In this document: positions 12,583-20,245 of the stretch, piece by piece
How positions within the stretch are numbered: position 1 is the stretch's first letter
Layout of the letters: every line of letters begins with the position of its first letter
Source: an uncultured Alistipes sp.
GTDB lineage: Bacteria; Bacteroidota; Bacteroidia; Bacteroidales; Rikenellaceae
Assembly: GCA_948442615.1 (NCBI GenBank)
Contig: CAOJSG010000014.1
Span: forward strand, 1 to 38,701
DNA: 38,701 nucleotides
Direction: 5' to 3'
Made by a program: the position numbers and the translations under genes
The notes under the pieces: generated by a model
Database searches by the model: none
What the model saw: only the letters and a program-made list of their open reading frames with translations
Told to the model about the DNA's origin: nothing

Positions 12583-13763
12583 TTCCGGTATATCGAATAC
12601 GGATGTTCGTATATTTCCGATGTCTCCCGGTTCGTCCGGGCCTCGCATTTCACCACGAAAGTCTGCTTGCTGACCTCCAACTCATACACGGTGTATTCGA
12701 CCAGTCCGCGCGACTGCTTCTTGCCGGTGAAATGTTTCGGCTCCTCCACGCGCACGAATCGCAGCCGGTCTAAATAGCGATCCATCTTCATCGACACATC
12801 GACGCTTTCGGCATCGGCGGCATGGTATACCAACTGCCGGATGTCGGACTTCGAGCACATCACCGTTCCGTACTTCAATTCCGTGCTTGAATGTACGGCC
12901 GGCGCCGGTAGCGACAAGCGGCTGACGCGGGACGTCGCGTCGGATTTCTTTTCGGCGAGCTCCGCCCGTTTCGTCGTCAGCGTCTTTTCCGCTTTCTGCA
13001 CCGCTTTGAGTACGTTTTTGCAGTGGTAACAGTCCTTCGTGCGGTTGGTGAAGAGCGTGAGCTGCACACCCTTGAACGCGCACTTCGAGCAGTCGGAGGG
13101 GAAATAGGGGTGGTCGTCGGAGAACAGTTGTGCCGTGCGTGCCGGATTGCCTTTCAGGCCGGGCGACGGCTCGATCCGCTTGCCTCCCAGCCCCGAGTTG
13201 TCGGTTACGGGGTCGTCTGTCGCCTCCCAGCCGCACTGGCAGCCCCACTCGTCCCCGGGCTTGTGCTCCTCCCAGAACGGATCGTCGACGGGCCACACAT
13301 GGTCGTAGAAGGGCATGTGCGACTCGCGGGGATTCACCGCCGTCGATGGCAGCCACCGGATGTTCGGTAGCACGTCGGCCTCGGCCATGAACTGCCGCAT
13401 CTCGGCGGCGCGGTGTGCCCGCTTGATGGCGGTGTCGTATTCGGTTCTAAGCCATGCCTCGACATGATGATCGGCAATCGGCTCGACGTCGCGACGGAAC
13501 TGCTGGAATGATTTCACCTCGCCGTTTTCGTCGATGAGCTGTGCCGCCATGTCGCGGCCCATGCGGTGGGTCTTGAATGCGGCGAACACGGCGTTGTTGG
13601 TGCGCAGCTGCTCCATGAAGTCTCTGCCGGCTTCGCTTCCGGAGCCCCCGGCATCTGTCGCCGCATCGAAAATTCGACTGACCTCCTCGAAGAGCTCTGC
13701 GTCGATCTGCGTGCGCGGGTCGTACCGCCGCTCGTAGATGTTCCGAAGCGCAGCAGCCAGCAC
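12579..13763 (-). CDS. MuF head protein with C-terminal nuclease-like (BECR-type) domain
   Basis: Minor head protein linking portal and capsid. Counting from the GTG at 13763 (394 aa): residues 1-185 are the MuF domain, with RWLPSTAVNPRESHMPFYDH and a closing GCQCGWE. Residues 222-250 hold two CxxC pairs (C225/C228, C245/C248), a likely zinc ribbon. After a coiled linker (about 250-290), residues 295-394 (KYGTVMCSKSDIRQLVYHAA ... EIYEHPYSIYRK) resemble the phage-Barnase-EndoU-ColicinE5/D-RelE nuclease domains often fused to MuF, suggesting an RNase injected with the DNA. There is no ATG. The frame stays open upstream from the GTG back to 13901, across the portal stop, encoding a plausible LVVDTLYIDAAEKQSAENG, and joins a -1 frameshift site in the portal gene. 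The real product is probably a portal-MuF fusion. Confidence 0.85.
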   Translation of the reverse strand: MLAAALRNIYERRYDPRTQIDAELFEEVSRIFDAATDAGGSGSEAGRDFMEQLRTNNAVFAAFKTHRMGRDMAAQLIDENGEVKSFQQFRRDVEPIADHHVEAWLRTEYDTAIKRAHRAAEMRQFMAEADVLPNIRWLPSTAVNPRESHMPFYDHVWPVDDPFWEEHKPGDEWGCQCGWEATDDPVTDNSGLGGKRIEPSPGLKGNPARTAQLFSDDHPYFPSDCSKCAFKGVQLTLFTNRTKDCYHCKNVLKAVQKAEKTLTTKRAELAEKKSDATSRVSRLSLPAPAVHSSTELKYGTVMCSKSDIRQLVYHAADAESVDVSMKMDRYLDRLRFVRVEEPKHFTGKKQSRGLVEYTVYELEVSKQTFVVKCEARTNRETSEIYEHPYSIYRK

Positions 13764-13831
13764 TTCGCCGTTGAATGAGAACCCATTCTCCGCCGATTGC
13801 TTTTCGGCCGCATCGATGTAAAGCGTATCGA

Positions 13832-15187
13832 CTACCAGTCTGAATCCGCCCCCGCACTTTCGGGGGCGCGGCCGAAAAAATCGCGCACGCGATCTGCAAA
13901 TTTACGGCTCTTCTTCAGCTCGGTTCCGGTCTTCACCGGATCGTCCTCGTTGGTGCTTTCGCCGTCCTCACCCCCGGTCTGCTCTTCGGCCGCGGACGCT
14001 GCCGTCCGGACGGCTGCTTTCAGCTGGTCGTAGTTGTCCGGTTTGGGGATGCCGAACTCCTCGTAGAGGTAGTCGTCATCGATGGGCAGCCCTGCTTCGT
14101 TCTTCAACCGGCATACGATGGTCACCTGCTTTTCGGGGTCTTTCTTTTTGGGCGGTACGAATACGAATTTGCCTCCGGAGGTGTCGATTCCCATCGACGC
14201 AAATACGTCGGTCACTTCGTAGTTCAGAATATCGAGGATGCGCCGTTTGATGAAAAAAGCGATGTCGACCTCTCCTTCCTGCTGAACGGTTCCGAGGGCT
14301 TGCGTACCCTTGTCGCCCGCCTCGGTGGTCAGCGTGTTGCCGTTCACGATCTTGCTGATCTCGTTGTTGCAGGTCATGTGGAGACGGTCGTAGAGGTCGC
14401 TGCCGCCGGAGATATTCCCGGCCTGAATCAAATTGATCTTCGTTCCGTCGGGGTGTACGATGACTCCGGCGCCACCCATGTTGTAGATGTCGTCAATGAG
14501 TTTCTCTCGAGCCTTGTCGTCCCATGCGTCGTACGTTCCTTCACGGATCGGCCGTCCGAATATCTCGCCCAGCTCGGCCCAGTCTGCGACATTGTTGCGT
14601 TTGAGTATCACCCAGAATGCCGCAACTGCGAGATGCCCGATCTGGCGCGGATTGCCGACATAGAGCAGATCGGAGAAGTTGTCCCAGCTTTCGCCCATGA
14701 GGTCGGTCTGATTGCAGAGGATCGTGCGGTTGATCGGATCGACGTGCTTGCGGGGTATCAGATTGTAGTCGATCCATCCTTTGTCGTCGAGGAAGAACTG
14801 GAATAGCGAGCCGCCGACGCCCTCCCATTCGTCGTTGATAAGGTCTTCGATGAAGCGGTTGAACCACGGGGAATCGATATGTTCCTGCATCGCCTCGTCG
14901 AGGTTCCCGTCGCGCTGGAACTGTATCGGCGTGGCGAGTATCGCCGCTTTCTGCTTGCGCAGCACGGAGAAGAGATGTCCGTCGAGCATGACGTCGGCGT
15001 ACAGGTCGATGAGTTTTGCGCGCCGCGGCCAGTCGATGAGCTCCGCCTGCCGTATGCTGTTCATGTAGGCAGACACGTCCAGTCCTCCGCGACGTGTGGG
15101 CTGGAGGACGATGGTCTGCGTCGGCGTGCGGCCGATATTGCCGCCGGCGGTGATGCGTTTGCCTTTCTTTTTCTTTTCTTTTGCCAT
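13832..15187 (-). CDS. Portal protein, DUF935 (Mu gp29-like)
   Basis: Forms the dodecameric ring through which DNA enters the head. 451 aa, near the usual 450-520. Family blocks seen: RAKLIDLYADVMLDGHLFSVLRKQKAAIL near residues 55-85, SLFQFFLDDKGWIDYNLIPR (about 126-145), GHLAVAAFWVILKRNNVADW (about 183-203) and IREGTYDAWDD with MGGAGVIVHPDGTKI (about 212-250). The C-terminus is acidic and low complexity, then KFADRVRDFFGRAPESAG, where the frameshift site lies. In-frame termination would give this 451-aa portal; slippage about 15 codons before the end gives a fusion with MuF. The start is 1 nt after the DUF1320 stop. Confidence 0.9.
   Translation of the reverse strand: MAKEKKKKGKRITAGGNIGRTPTQTIVLQPTRRGGLDVSAYMNSIRQAELIDWPRRAKLIDLYADVMLDGHLFSVLRKQKAAILATPIQFQRDGNLDEAMQEHIDSPWFNRFIEDLINDEWEGVGGSLFQFFLDDKGWIDYNLIPRKHVDPINRTILCNQTDLMGESWDNFSDLLYVGNPRQIGHLAVAAFWVILKRNNVADWAELGEIFGRPIREGTYDAWDDKAREKLIDDIYNMGGAGVIVHPDGTKINLIQAGNISGGSDLYDRLHMTCNNEISKIVNGNTLTTEAGDKGTQALGTVQQEGEVDIAFFIKRRILDILNYEVTDVFASMGIDTSGGKFVFVPPKKKDPEKQVTIVCRLKNEAGLPIDDDYLYEEFGIPKPDNYDQLKAAVRTAASAAEEQTGGEDGESTNEDDPVKTGTELKKSRKFADRVRDFFGRAPESAGADSDW
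13847..13880 (-). promoter_or_regulatory. Programmed -1 frameshift signal (portal to MuF)
   Basis: On the - strand the heptamer T TTT TTC (13880-13874) lies in the portal frame as GAT TTT TTC, the canonical X XXY YYZ pattern. A 5-nt spacer (GGCCG) leads to a perfect 8-bp hairpin CGCCCCCG/CGGGGGCG (13868-13861, 13854-13847) with a 6-nt loop. A -1 slip continues with CGG at 13874, in the frame of MuF, which is open to 12579. There is no T-run after the hairpin, so it is not a terminator. Confidence 0.72.
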
Positions 15188-15188
15188 G

Positions 15189-15614
15189 TCAGAATCGATT
15201 GTTGCGTTTGGGGTTGCTGCGGATTTGGAACTGCGAGGCGGCCTCTTTTGCCTCCTGCTCGATTTCGGGCAGCCCGTCGACGGAGATGTCGCCTTTGCGC
15301 ACGCCTTTGAGCCATTCCACGGCGCGTTCGTAGCGGTCGACGCGGATTTGGGACATGTTGCGCGGGTTGTGGATGGAGAAGATGTGGTAGATGGCGATGT
15401 CGAGGGCCATCATCAGCACGAGCTGGTTGCGCTTTTCGCCTTCGGCCGAGAAAACGCGGTCGCAGTCGTATCGTGCCGCGAGGTATCCGCGCATCTCGGC
15501 GATGGCGCGATCCTCGCATATTTCGACGATCTGCCGGTCGGAGCGGATCAGCGCGTCGAGAATCTCCTGATGAATCGAGGCGTCGTAGTCCTCGGGGATG
15601 ATGAATTGTGCCAT
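15189..15614 (-). CDS. DUF1320 protein (Mu gp36-like)
   Basis: 141 aa, head-tail connector family. The start FIIPEDYDASIHQEILDALI, the central RGYLAARYDCDRVF and VLMMALDIAIYHIFSIHNPR, then RYERAVEWLKGVRKGDIS are the standard DUF1320 pattern (helical adaptor that binds under the portal ring). In Mu the homologue lies after the capsid gene; here it sits between the large terminase and the portal, 1-2 nt from each, so all are translated together. No anomalies. Confidence 0.88.
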   Translation of the reverse strand: MAQFIIPEDYDASIHQEILDALIRSDRQIVEICEDRAIAEMRGYLAARYDCDRVFSAEGEKRNQLVLMMALDIAIYHIFSIHNPRNMSQIRVDRYERAVEWLKGVRKGDISVDGLPEIEQEAKEAASQFQIRSNPKRNNRF

Positions 15615-15616
15615 AT

Positions 15617-17164
15617 TTACTGTCTGTATTTGTTGCGACGTGCCATGACGCAGCGGGGCGTCGTCACGACGGGATGCAGTTCTCCGATCTTGTCGTCGAT
15701 AAAGCGGTTGCCGCCTTCGACGCAGTCCACGCCGTCGGCATGGAACTTCAGCGCCATCGTGAAGAACTTGAACTCCTCGTCCAAGAGCTTCATGTGGGGG
15801 TCGCCCTTCTCGGCTTCGTTGAGCACCAGCAACCCTTCGCGATGGAGCGGTTCGAGGTTGGCCTCGATACGCACGGCCTTGTCGGTTTTCTTCTTCTCGT
15901 CGGGAATGACCGAGAGGCTGATTCCCGTCTCTTTGGCCTTTCGTGCGAACGCCTTTTTGAATACCTGTTGAAAGAAAGGGTCTTGCAGGGAGTTATTCTC
16001 CTGCACGACGTATATTGCGCGGCATCCGCCGGCCCGGGCGTAGAGGTAGAGCGAGAAGAAGTGCGTCACAAACTCCTCGGTGGTCATCTTGCCGAGGAAC
16101 CCCTTTATGACGTAGAGCGTACGGTCGAGTTTTCCGAGCAGCCACACGGCCTTGAGCGATCCCTGCTTGTTCTTGGCCGCGCCTTTGGCCTCGGACTGCG
16201 TCGGGTCGGCATAGATGCAGAGGAATGGAAACCGGCGTAAATTGGGAATCTTGCCCCATTTGCGCGGGCCAAATATTTTGCCCTCGACGACGGGGTTGTT
16301 GAAATACTCGGCCTGCTGGGCCTGCGTCGATATCTTCGACAGCGCGCGGTCGATCAACTCTTCGGTGTTCTTCTCCGGCCACGTGCTGCGCCCCTCGGCG
16401 TCGCGGATATTCACGATATCGTGGTGGTCGGCCATCGCGCCGGCCCGGACGATGCAGCAGTCCTCGGCGATGATGTTGCCATTGAATACGACCAGTAGCG
16501 CCCCTGATGGATCACGGGTCGGATAGAGGGCGTGCTCCCACCAATCCCACTTGTTGTTCAGAACATCGGGGTTGCGGCAATCCTCGTCGGTGTCGAAGTC
16601 GTCCACGAGCAGCACGTCAGGACGGATCGCCTCGTTGCGTGCGCCGCGCGGCGCATTTCCCGCCCCTACGCCGTAGAACGCCACGCCCTGCCGGGTGCGG
16701 AACTCCAGCTCGGCCCACTCGCCCACGGACATCTGCTCGCCGTAGTATTGAATGATACGCCGGTTCGATTCGAGGTTGGCCCGATACGGTGCGAGCAGAC
16801 GTGCCGCAGCTTTCTCCGTCGCCGAGGCGAGAATGACGGTGCTTTTTCGGCCGGTCAGCGTCAGGTACAGCACCGCGAACATCGTGATGGTGCTCTTGGC
16901 CAGCGAGCGGCTCCATGACAGCACCTCGTACCACTCGGGATTGTTGATGATGCGGTGGATCGCCTTTTTCTGGAAAGGCGCGAAGGGATACTTCGCGTAC
17001 TTTGGGAAAAAGAACTGCATCCATTCGATAGGGTGCGCCTCCAGATAGAGCCGGTGCTTCTCGATCTGAGCCGGGGACATCGTCTCGTCGATGGGCGTGT
17101 CGTTGTATATGGATTGCTTGAGGGCTTCCCACTCCTTCAAGGCGTCGCGGTCGATCTGCTTCAT
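15617..17164 (-). CDS. Large terminase subunit
   Basis: Motor and nuclease that packages phage DNA. 515 aa from the ATG at 17164, which overlaps the small terminase stop (TGATG); a GTG one codon earlier is possible. The ATPase has a Walker-A-like SWSRSLAKST (about 83-92), Walker B DVLLVDD (about 183-189) and a C-motif-like FNGN (about 227-230). The nuclease domain starts with CIYADPTQ (aspartate near 320), with further acidic residues at the C-terminus (NRFIDDKIGEL). This is the Mu gp28-like headful type, expected to cut host DNA beside integrated copies. Confidence 0.93.
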   Translation of the reverse strand: MKQIDRDALKEWEALKQSIYNDTPIDETMSPAQIEKHRLYLEAHPIEWMQFFFPKYAKYPFAPFQKKAIHRIINNPEWYEVLSWSRSLAKSTITMFAVLYLTLTGRKSTVILASATEKAAARLLAPYRANLESNRRIIQYYGEQMSVGEWAELEFRTRQGVAFYGVGAGNAPRGARNEAIRPDVLLVDDFDTDEDCRNPDVLNNKWDWWEHALYPTRDPSGALLVVFNGNIIAEDCCIVRAGAMADHHDIVNIRDAEGRSTWPEKNTEELIDRALSKISTQAQQAEYFNNPVVEGKIFGPRKWGKIPNLRRFPFLCIYADPTQSEAKGAAKNKQGSLKAVWLLGKLDRTLYVIKGFLGKMTTEEFVTHFFSLYLYARAGGCRAIYVVQENNSLQDPFFQQVFKKAFARKAKETGISLSVIPDEKKKTDKAVRIEANLEPLHREGLLVLNEAEKGDPHMKLLDEEFKFFTMALKFHADGVDCVEGGNRFIDDKIGELHPVVTTPRCVMARRNKYRQ

Positions 17165-17607
17165 CACATCAGGGATTTAAGGAACTTGTCGAATAGAGCG
17201 GCGAATGTCTTCGTCAGCGCGGGGTCGACAGGCCGCAGCCATGCGACGAAGCGCTGTGCGGTGCTGACGGCTTCGTGAATGCCCAGCTCCGTCTCGAGCT
17301 TGCCGATGGCGTTGGTCAGTTTGGCGATGGCGTCAGCCTCTTTGGGCGTCGCGAAGCGCTGACCCTGCTCGCGTCCGAGGATGACGTTGTTGATCTCCAT
17401 GATCTGCCGCTGCAGGTTCTTGATCTGCTCCTCGCGGGTCATGGTCAGCGAGGCCTTGTGCTCGTCCCATTTGTCGGCCTTCGCCCAGCGTATGACGGTC
17501 TGCCGCGACACGCCGCACGCCTCGGCGATTTCGGCCTGCGTGCGGTTTTCGTTCAGGTACATCGAGAGCGCCCAGCGGCGCATCTGTTCGGAGGTCATTT
17601 TCGACAT
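17164..17607 (-). CDS. Small terminase subunit, DUF1804-like
   Basis: 147 aa from the ATG at 17607 (MSKMTSEQMRRWAL); extending to 17700 would add 31 residues that run over the promoter region. An HTH for DNA recognition lies at about residues 22-45 (RTQAEIAEACGVSRQTVIRW), followed by a long coiled coil (about 55-100; IKNLQRQIMEINNVILGREQ) for oligomerisation and a C-terminal segment (LTKTFAALFDKFLKSL) that should contact the large subunit. First gene of the leftward late operon, 15 nt after the predicted start of transcription. In transposable phages this protein recognises the phage left end. Confidence 0.85.
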   Translation of the reverse strand: MSKMTSEQMRRWALSMYLNENRTQAEIAEACGVSRQTVIRWAKADKWDEHKASLTMTREEQIKNLQRQIMEINNVILGREQGQRFATPKEADAIAKLTNAIGKLETELGIHEAVSTAQRFVAWLRPVDPALTKTFAALFDKFLKSLM

Positions 17608-17628
17608 TGCTTCATGATTTGTTGTCTG

Positions 17629-17660
17629 CAAAATTGACCTATAAAACGCTGCCGAGCAAA
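17629..17660 (-). promoter_or_regulatory. Leftward late promoter
   Basis: On the - strand TTTG (17660-17657), 20 bp, then CAATTTTG (17636-17629). The -7 box departs from TAnnTTTG at its first base, as does the divergent partner, suggesting a weak promoter that needs an activator. The start would be near 17622. Confidence 0.55.
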
Positions 17661-17672
17661 TGAGAAAAATAG

Positions 17673-17717
17673 GATGCGACTTTACGGTTGCATCATGCAA
17701 TCAGAACGTTGCATCAT
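17673..17717. promoter_or_regulatory. Repeats between divergent late promoters, probable activator sites
   Basis: GTTGCATCAT occurs twice in direct orientation (17687-17696 and 17708-17717), 21 bp apart, that is two helical turns. An inverted copy with one mismatch, GATGCGAC, is at 17673-17680. The outer copies stand 10-12 bp from the -33 boxes of the two promoters, one facing each way. This arrangement fits a protein that activates both operons at once. Confidence 0.55.
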
Positions 17718-17727
17718 AAAATTCCGA

Positions 17728-17759
17728 TTTGCAGAGGCCGAAAATGACGCTCAATTTTG
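17728..17759 (+). promoter_or_regulatory. Rightward late promoter
   Basis: TTTG (17728-17731), 20 bp, CAATTTTG (17752-17759), followed by the protease ATG at 17778. It is the same combination as the leftward promoter; the 22 bp from TCAATTTTGC onward agree at 18 of 22 positions between the two. Confidence 0.55.
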
Positions 17760-17777
17760 CGGCAAACAAAGCACGAA

Positions 17778-18842
17778 ATGGAGCGCATTTTCAATATCAT
17801 TCCCGGGCCGCAGGAGGACACCTGCTGCATCCTGTTATACGGTGAAATCGGCGACTATGGCGATGTAGGCGCCGAGGATGTCGTCCGTCAGATCGCCGCT
17901 GCCGAGCGAACCTACCGCAAGATCGACGTAAGGATCAACTCCGTCGGCGGCGATGTGGCCGCGGGTATCGCCATTTTCAACTTCCTGCGGCAGTCCTCGG
18001 CCGACATCACCATCTACATCGACTGCATCGCGGCATCTACGGCGTCGTTCATCGCCGGCTGCGGCAAGCGGGTCAAGATGAGCCGCTACGGCCAGATCAT
18101 GATCCACCAGCCTATGAGCGACGTGTTCGGCAATGCCGCCAAGTTGAAGGATTGCGTCGCCCACCTCGAGCAGATCGAGAACACGCTGTGCGAGATTTAT
18201 GCGGAGCGCACGGGCAAGAGCGTCGAAGAGATACGCACGACCTATATGGATGGCCGGGATCATTGGCTGACTGCCGAGGAGGCGTTGGCCGAGGGTTTTG
18301 TCGACGAGATCTTCGATGACGACCGCACCGCTGTCTCCGCGTCGCTTACGCCGCGCGAGCGCTGCGAGCGCTACACGGCACTTTACATCGAACATGTTTC
18401 ACTTAAAAATCAAGAACAGATGATCAACAAACTCAGATCGATGCCGGCCTTTTCCGACTGTGCGGACGAGGCGGCAGTCATGTCGCGCATTACGGAGGTC
18501 GTGAACAAGGCCCAAGAGCACGCGGCGGTGGTCGCCGAGCGCGACGCTCTCAAGGAGAAGGTCGCCGATCTCGAACGCAAGGAGCGCGAAGCCGCGGAGG
18601 CGGCCTACGATGCCGAAGTCGACACGGCGCGCGAGGAGGAGCGCATCGGCGCCGACGAAGTACCGGGTTTCAAGGCGCTGATGCGCAAAGACCCCGAGAG
18701 CACACGCACGCTGCTTGCGGCACGCAAGCCCAAGCGTCGCATCATGCAGACCCTCGCCTCGGCGACCGGCGCCGAAGGCAAGACCGACAAGGACTACCTC
18801 GCCGAGCGTGAAGCGGAGGTTCGTGCCCGGCTCAAACAGTAA
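17778..18842 (+). CDS. Capsid protease (ClpP/S14 type) with C-terminal scaffold
   Basis: 354 aa from the ATG at 17778 (MERIFNIIPGPQ); an in-frame TTG at 17757 is inside the promoter. Residues 15-180 are a ClpP-like serine protease: NSVGGDVAAGIAIFNFLR (54-71), catalytic S87 in CIAASTASF, H110 in QIMIHQPMSD and D161 in GRDHWLTAEEA. It matures the prohead by cutting scaffold and itself. From about 215 on, the protein is a charged coiled coil (ERDALKEKVADLERKEREAA), the scaffold. An internal ATG at 18420 could give a free scaffold, as with Mu gpI/gpZ. First gene of the rightward late operon; the capsid gene follows 22 nt later. Confidence 0.9.
   Translation: MERIFNIIPGPQEDTCCILLYGEIGDYGDVGAEDVVRQIAAAERTYRKIDVRINSVGGDVAAGIAIFNFLRQSSADITIYIDCIAASTASFIAGCGKRVKMSRYGQIMIHQPMSDVFGNAAKLKDCVAHLEQIENTLCEIYAERTGKSVEEIRTTYMDGRDHWLTAEEALAEGFVDEIFDDDRTAVSASLTPRERCERYTALYIEHVSLKNQEQMINKLRSMPAFSDCADEAAVMSRITEVVNKAQEHAAVVAERDALKEKVADLERKEREAAEAAYDAEVDTAREEERIGADEVPGFKALMRKDPESTRTLLAARKPKRRIMQTLASATGAEGKTDKDYLAEREAEVRARLKQ
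18420..18842 (+). other. Possible nested scaffold protein, internal start
   Basis: In the protease frame, ATG at 18420 (MINKLRSMPAFSDC) begins just after the protease domain and would give a 140-aa scaffold. Nested protease/scaffold pairs are established in Mu and lambda. No sequence feature here proves that the start is used. Confidence 0.4.
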
Positions 18843-18864
18843 TCAATCATCAATTCATTCAATT

Positions 18865-19845
18865 ATGGCAAATCCGAATATTCAAACCGCCTACGGCGGC
18901 GAAGTCCTCGACCAGATTCTGGTCATGGCCGCCACGGGCAATCAGCTCTTCGAGAAGGGGCTGATCCACATGGAGACGAGCATCGGCGATAAGTTCTACA
19001 TCCCGCGTCTCCAGCTTTCGAAGCTGTTGCAGAAGCGTGTCGAGATGCCCAAGAGCGAGAACTCGAAGGGTGAGTTCAAGATCGATGAGCGTCTTCTGAA
19101 GCCCGAGGATATCATGGTCTACACGGAGTTCAACCCGCGATCGTTCGAGAAGTTCTGGAAAAAGTGGCAACCGACGGGCAACCTCGTGTTCCGGCATCTT
19201 CCGAGCGACGTGCAGGTGACGCTTCTGAGCGAGGTGCTCAAGCAGGTCGGCACGGAGCTGGGCTATCACTTCATTCAGGGCGTGTCGGGCGATGGCGAGG
19301 ATCAGTTCTTCAACGGTATCCTCACGCGCATGATGGCCGATCCCGATGTGGTGAAGGCGACCTGTGCGGAGACGAGCCAGATCAAGCGTCTGCGTGCCGT
19401 CTGGGAGAAGACGGCGGATAAGGTTCGCGATCAGGCGAACTTCACTTTCCTGATGTCGTCCGCCGACTTCGACAAGTACGACAACGAGCTGACGGATCTG
19501 CATCACAAGGGCGCCGATCCGACCTCGACGAACATCGCCCGCTTCAAGGGGAAGCGCATTGCAGCGCTGAACGACTGGCCCGACGGCGTGATCGTCGGTA
19601 CGATCTGCTCGCTGGGCACGGACTCGAACCTCTACGCGGGCTGCAACCTCGCCGACGACTACGAGTGCCTGCAGGTCGACAAGGTGCAGGCCAGCGGCGA
19701 ACTGTACTTCATCAAGATGCTGATGAAGGCCGACACGCAGATCGCATGGGGTCAGCTGGTGACGCTGCTCGACTGCCGCGCCGGGGAAGAGCCGTCGGAC
19801 GACCAGAAGGGTGACCAGAATGGCGACGAGGAGGTCGTCGGATAA
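18865..19845 (+). CDS. Major capsid protein
   Basis: 326 aa from the ATG at 18865 (MANPNIQTAYGGEVLDQIL); the frame is open further upstream but overlaps the scaffold. Position directly after protease/scaffold, size and fold pattern point to an HK97-fold coat protein of the kind found in Bacteroidales Mu-like phages. Sections that fit are the N-terminal arm, GDKFYIPRLQLSKLLQKRVE (E-loop-like), a helix-rich spine (DVQVTLLSEVLKQVGTELGY) and a beta P-domain (GKRIAALNDWPDGVIVGTI). The C-terminus is acidic and ends DEEVVG, as does the tail tube protein. No direct motif is diagnostic, so the call rests on context. Confidence 0.85.
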   Translation: MANPNIQTAYGGEVLDQILVMAATGNQLFEKGLIHMETSIGDKFYIPRLQLSKLLQKRVEMPKSENSKGEFKIDERLLKPEDIMVYTEFNPRSFEKFWKKWQPTGNLVFRHLPSDVQVTLLSEVLKQVGTELGYHFIQGVSGDGEDQFFNGILTRMMADPDVVKATCAETSQIKRLRAVWEKTADKVRDQANFTFLMSSADFDKYDNELTDLHHKGADPTSTNIARFKGKRIAALNDWPDGVIVGTICSLGTDSNLYAGCNLADDYECLQVDKVQASGELYFIKMLMKADTQIAWGQLVTLLDCRAGEEPSDDQKGDQNGDEEVVG

Positions 19846-19875
19846 TCGAATACGAACGCATTAAACCAAAAGATT

Positions 19876-20232
19876 ATGAAAGCTAAACTGAAAGTGCTGA
19901 TTCCGTTCACGGACAAGAACGACCGCACGGTACGCTACAAGGAGGGCGATACGGTCTCCTTCGACGACATCGAGCGCGTCAACGATCTTGTCGCGCGCAA
20001 AGTCTGCCGTCTCGAAGCCTTCGAGGCTGAGAAGCCGGAGGCTGCTGCAGCCAACGAGATCGCCGTCGGTGACAAGAGCTATCCTCTCGCCGCCGTGAAA
20101 GTCGCGCTGGAAGCGATTGGTGTCTCCGTTTCGAAAAATGCGGGTGTGCCGGCTGTCGGCAAGGCCGTCGCCGGGCTGACCGATGACGAACGCGCGAAGC
20201 TGGCGGAGACCCTGACCGTATCGGAGGAGTAA
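19876..20232 (+). CDS. Small head-associated protein, unknown family
   Basis: 118 aa between capsid and lysis genes. The N-terminal 50 residues are a small beta domain (KAKLKVLIPFTDKNDRTVRY, then EGDTVSFDDIERVNDLVARK). An Ala/Glu-rich linker (EAEKPEAAAANEIAV) leads to a helical C-terminal unit (VKVALEAIGVSVSKNAGVPA, then LTDDERAKLAETL) shaped like a HeH/LEM-type module. Position suggests a head decoration or head-completion protein. Function not established. Confidence 0.6.
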   Translation: MKAKLKVLIPFTDKNDRTVRYKEGDTVSFDDIERVNDLVARKVCRLEAFEAEKPEAAAANEIAVGDKSYPLAAVKVALEAIGVSVSKNAGVPAVGKAVAGLTDDERAKLAETLTVSEE

Positions 20233-20245
20233 CCGGGCATAGCGT

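Noticed and set aside
12445..12777. 110-codon + strand frame starting MFRIFVFGLIVVIFAG
   Set aside because: The start looks like a signal peptide, but it lies within the small RNA promoter and the frame then runs antisense through MuF past a terminator; start is upstream of the predicted transcript.
13847..13868. GC hairpin in the portal gene as a transcription terminator
   Set aside because: No U-run follows; spacing to T TTT TTC fits frameshift stimulation.
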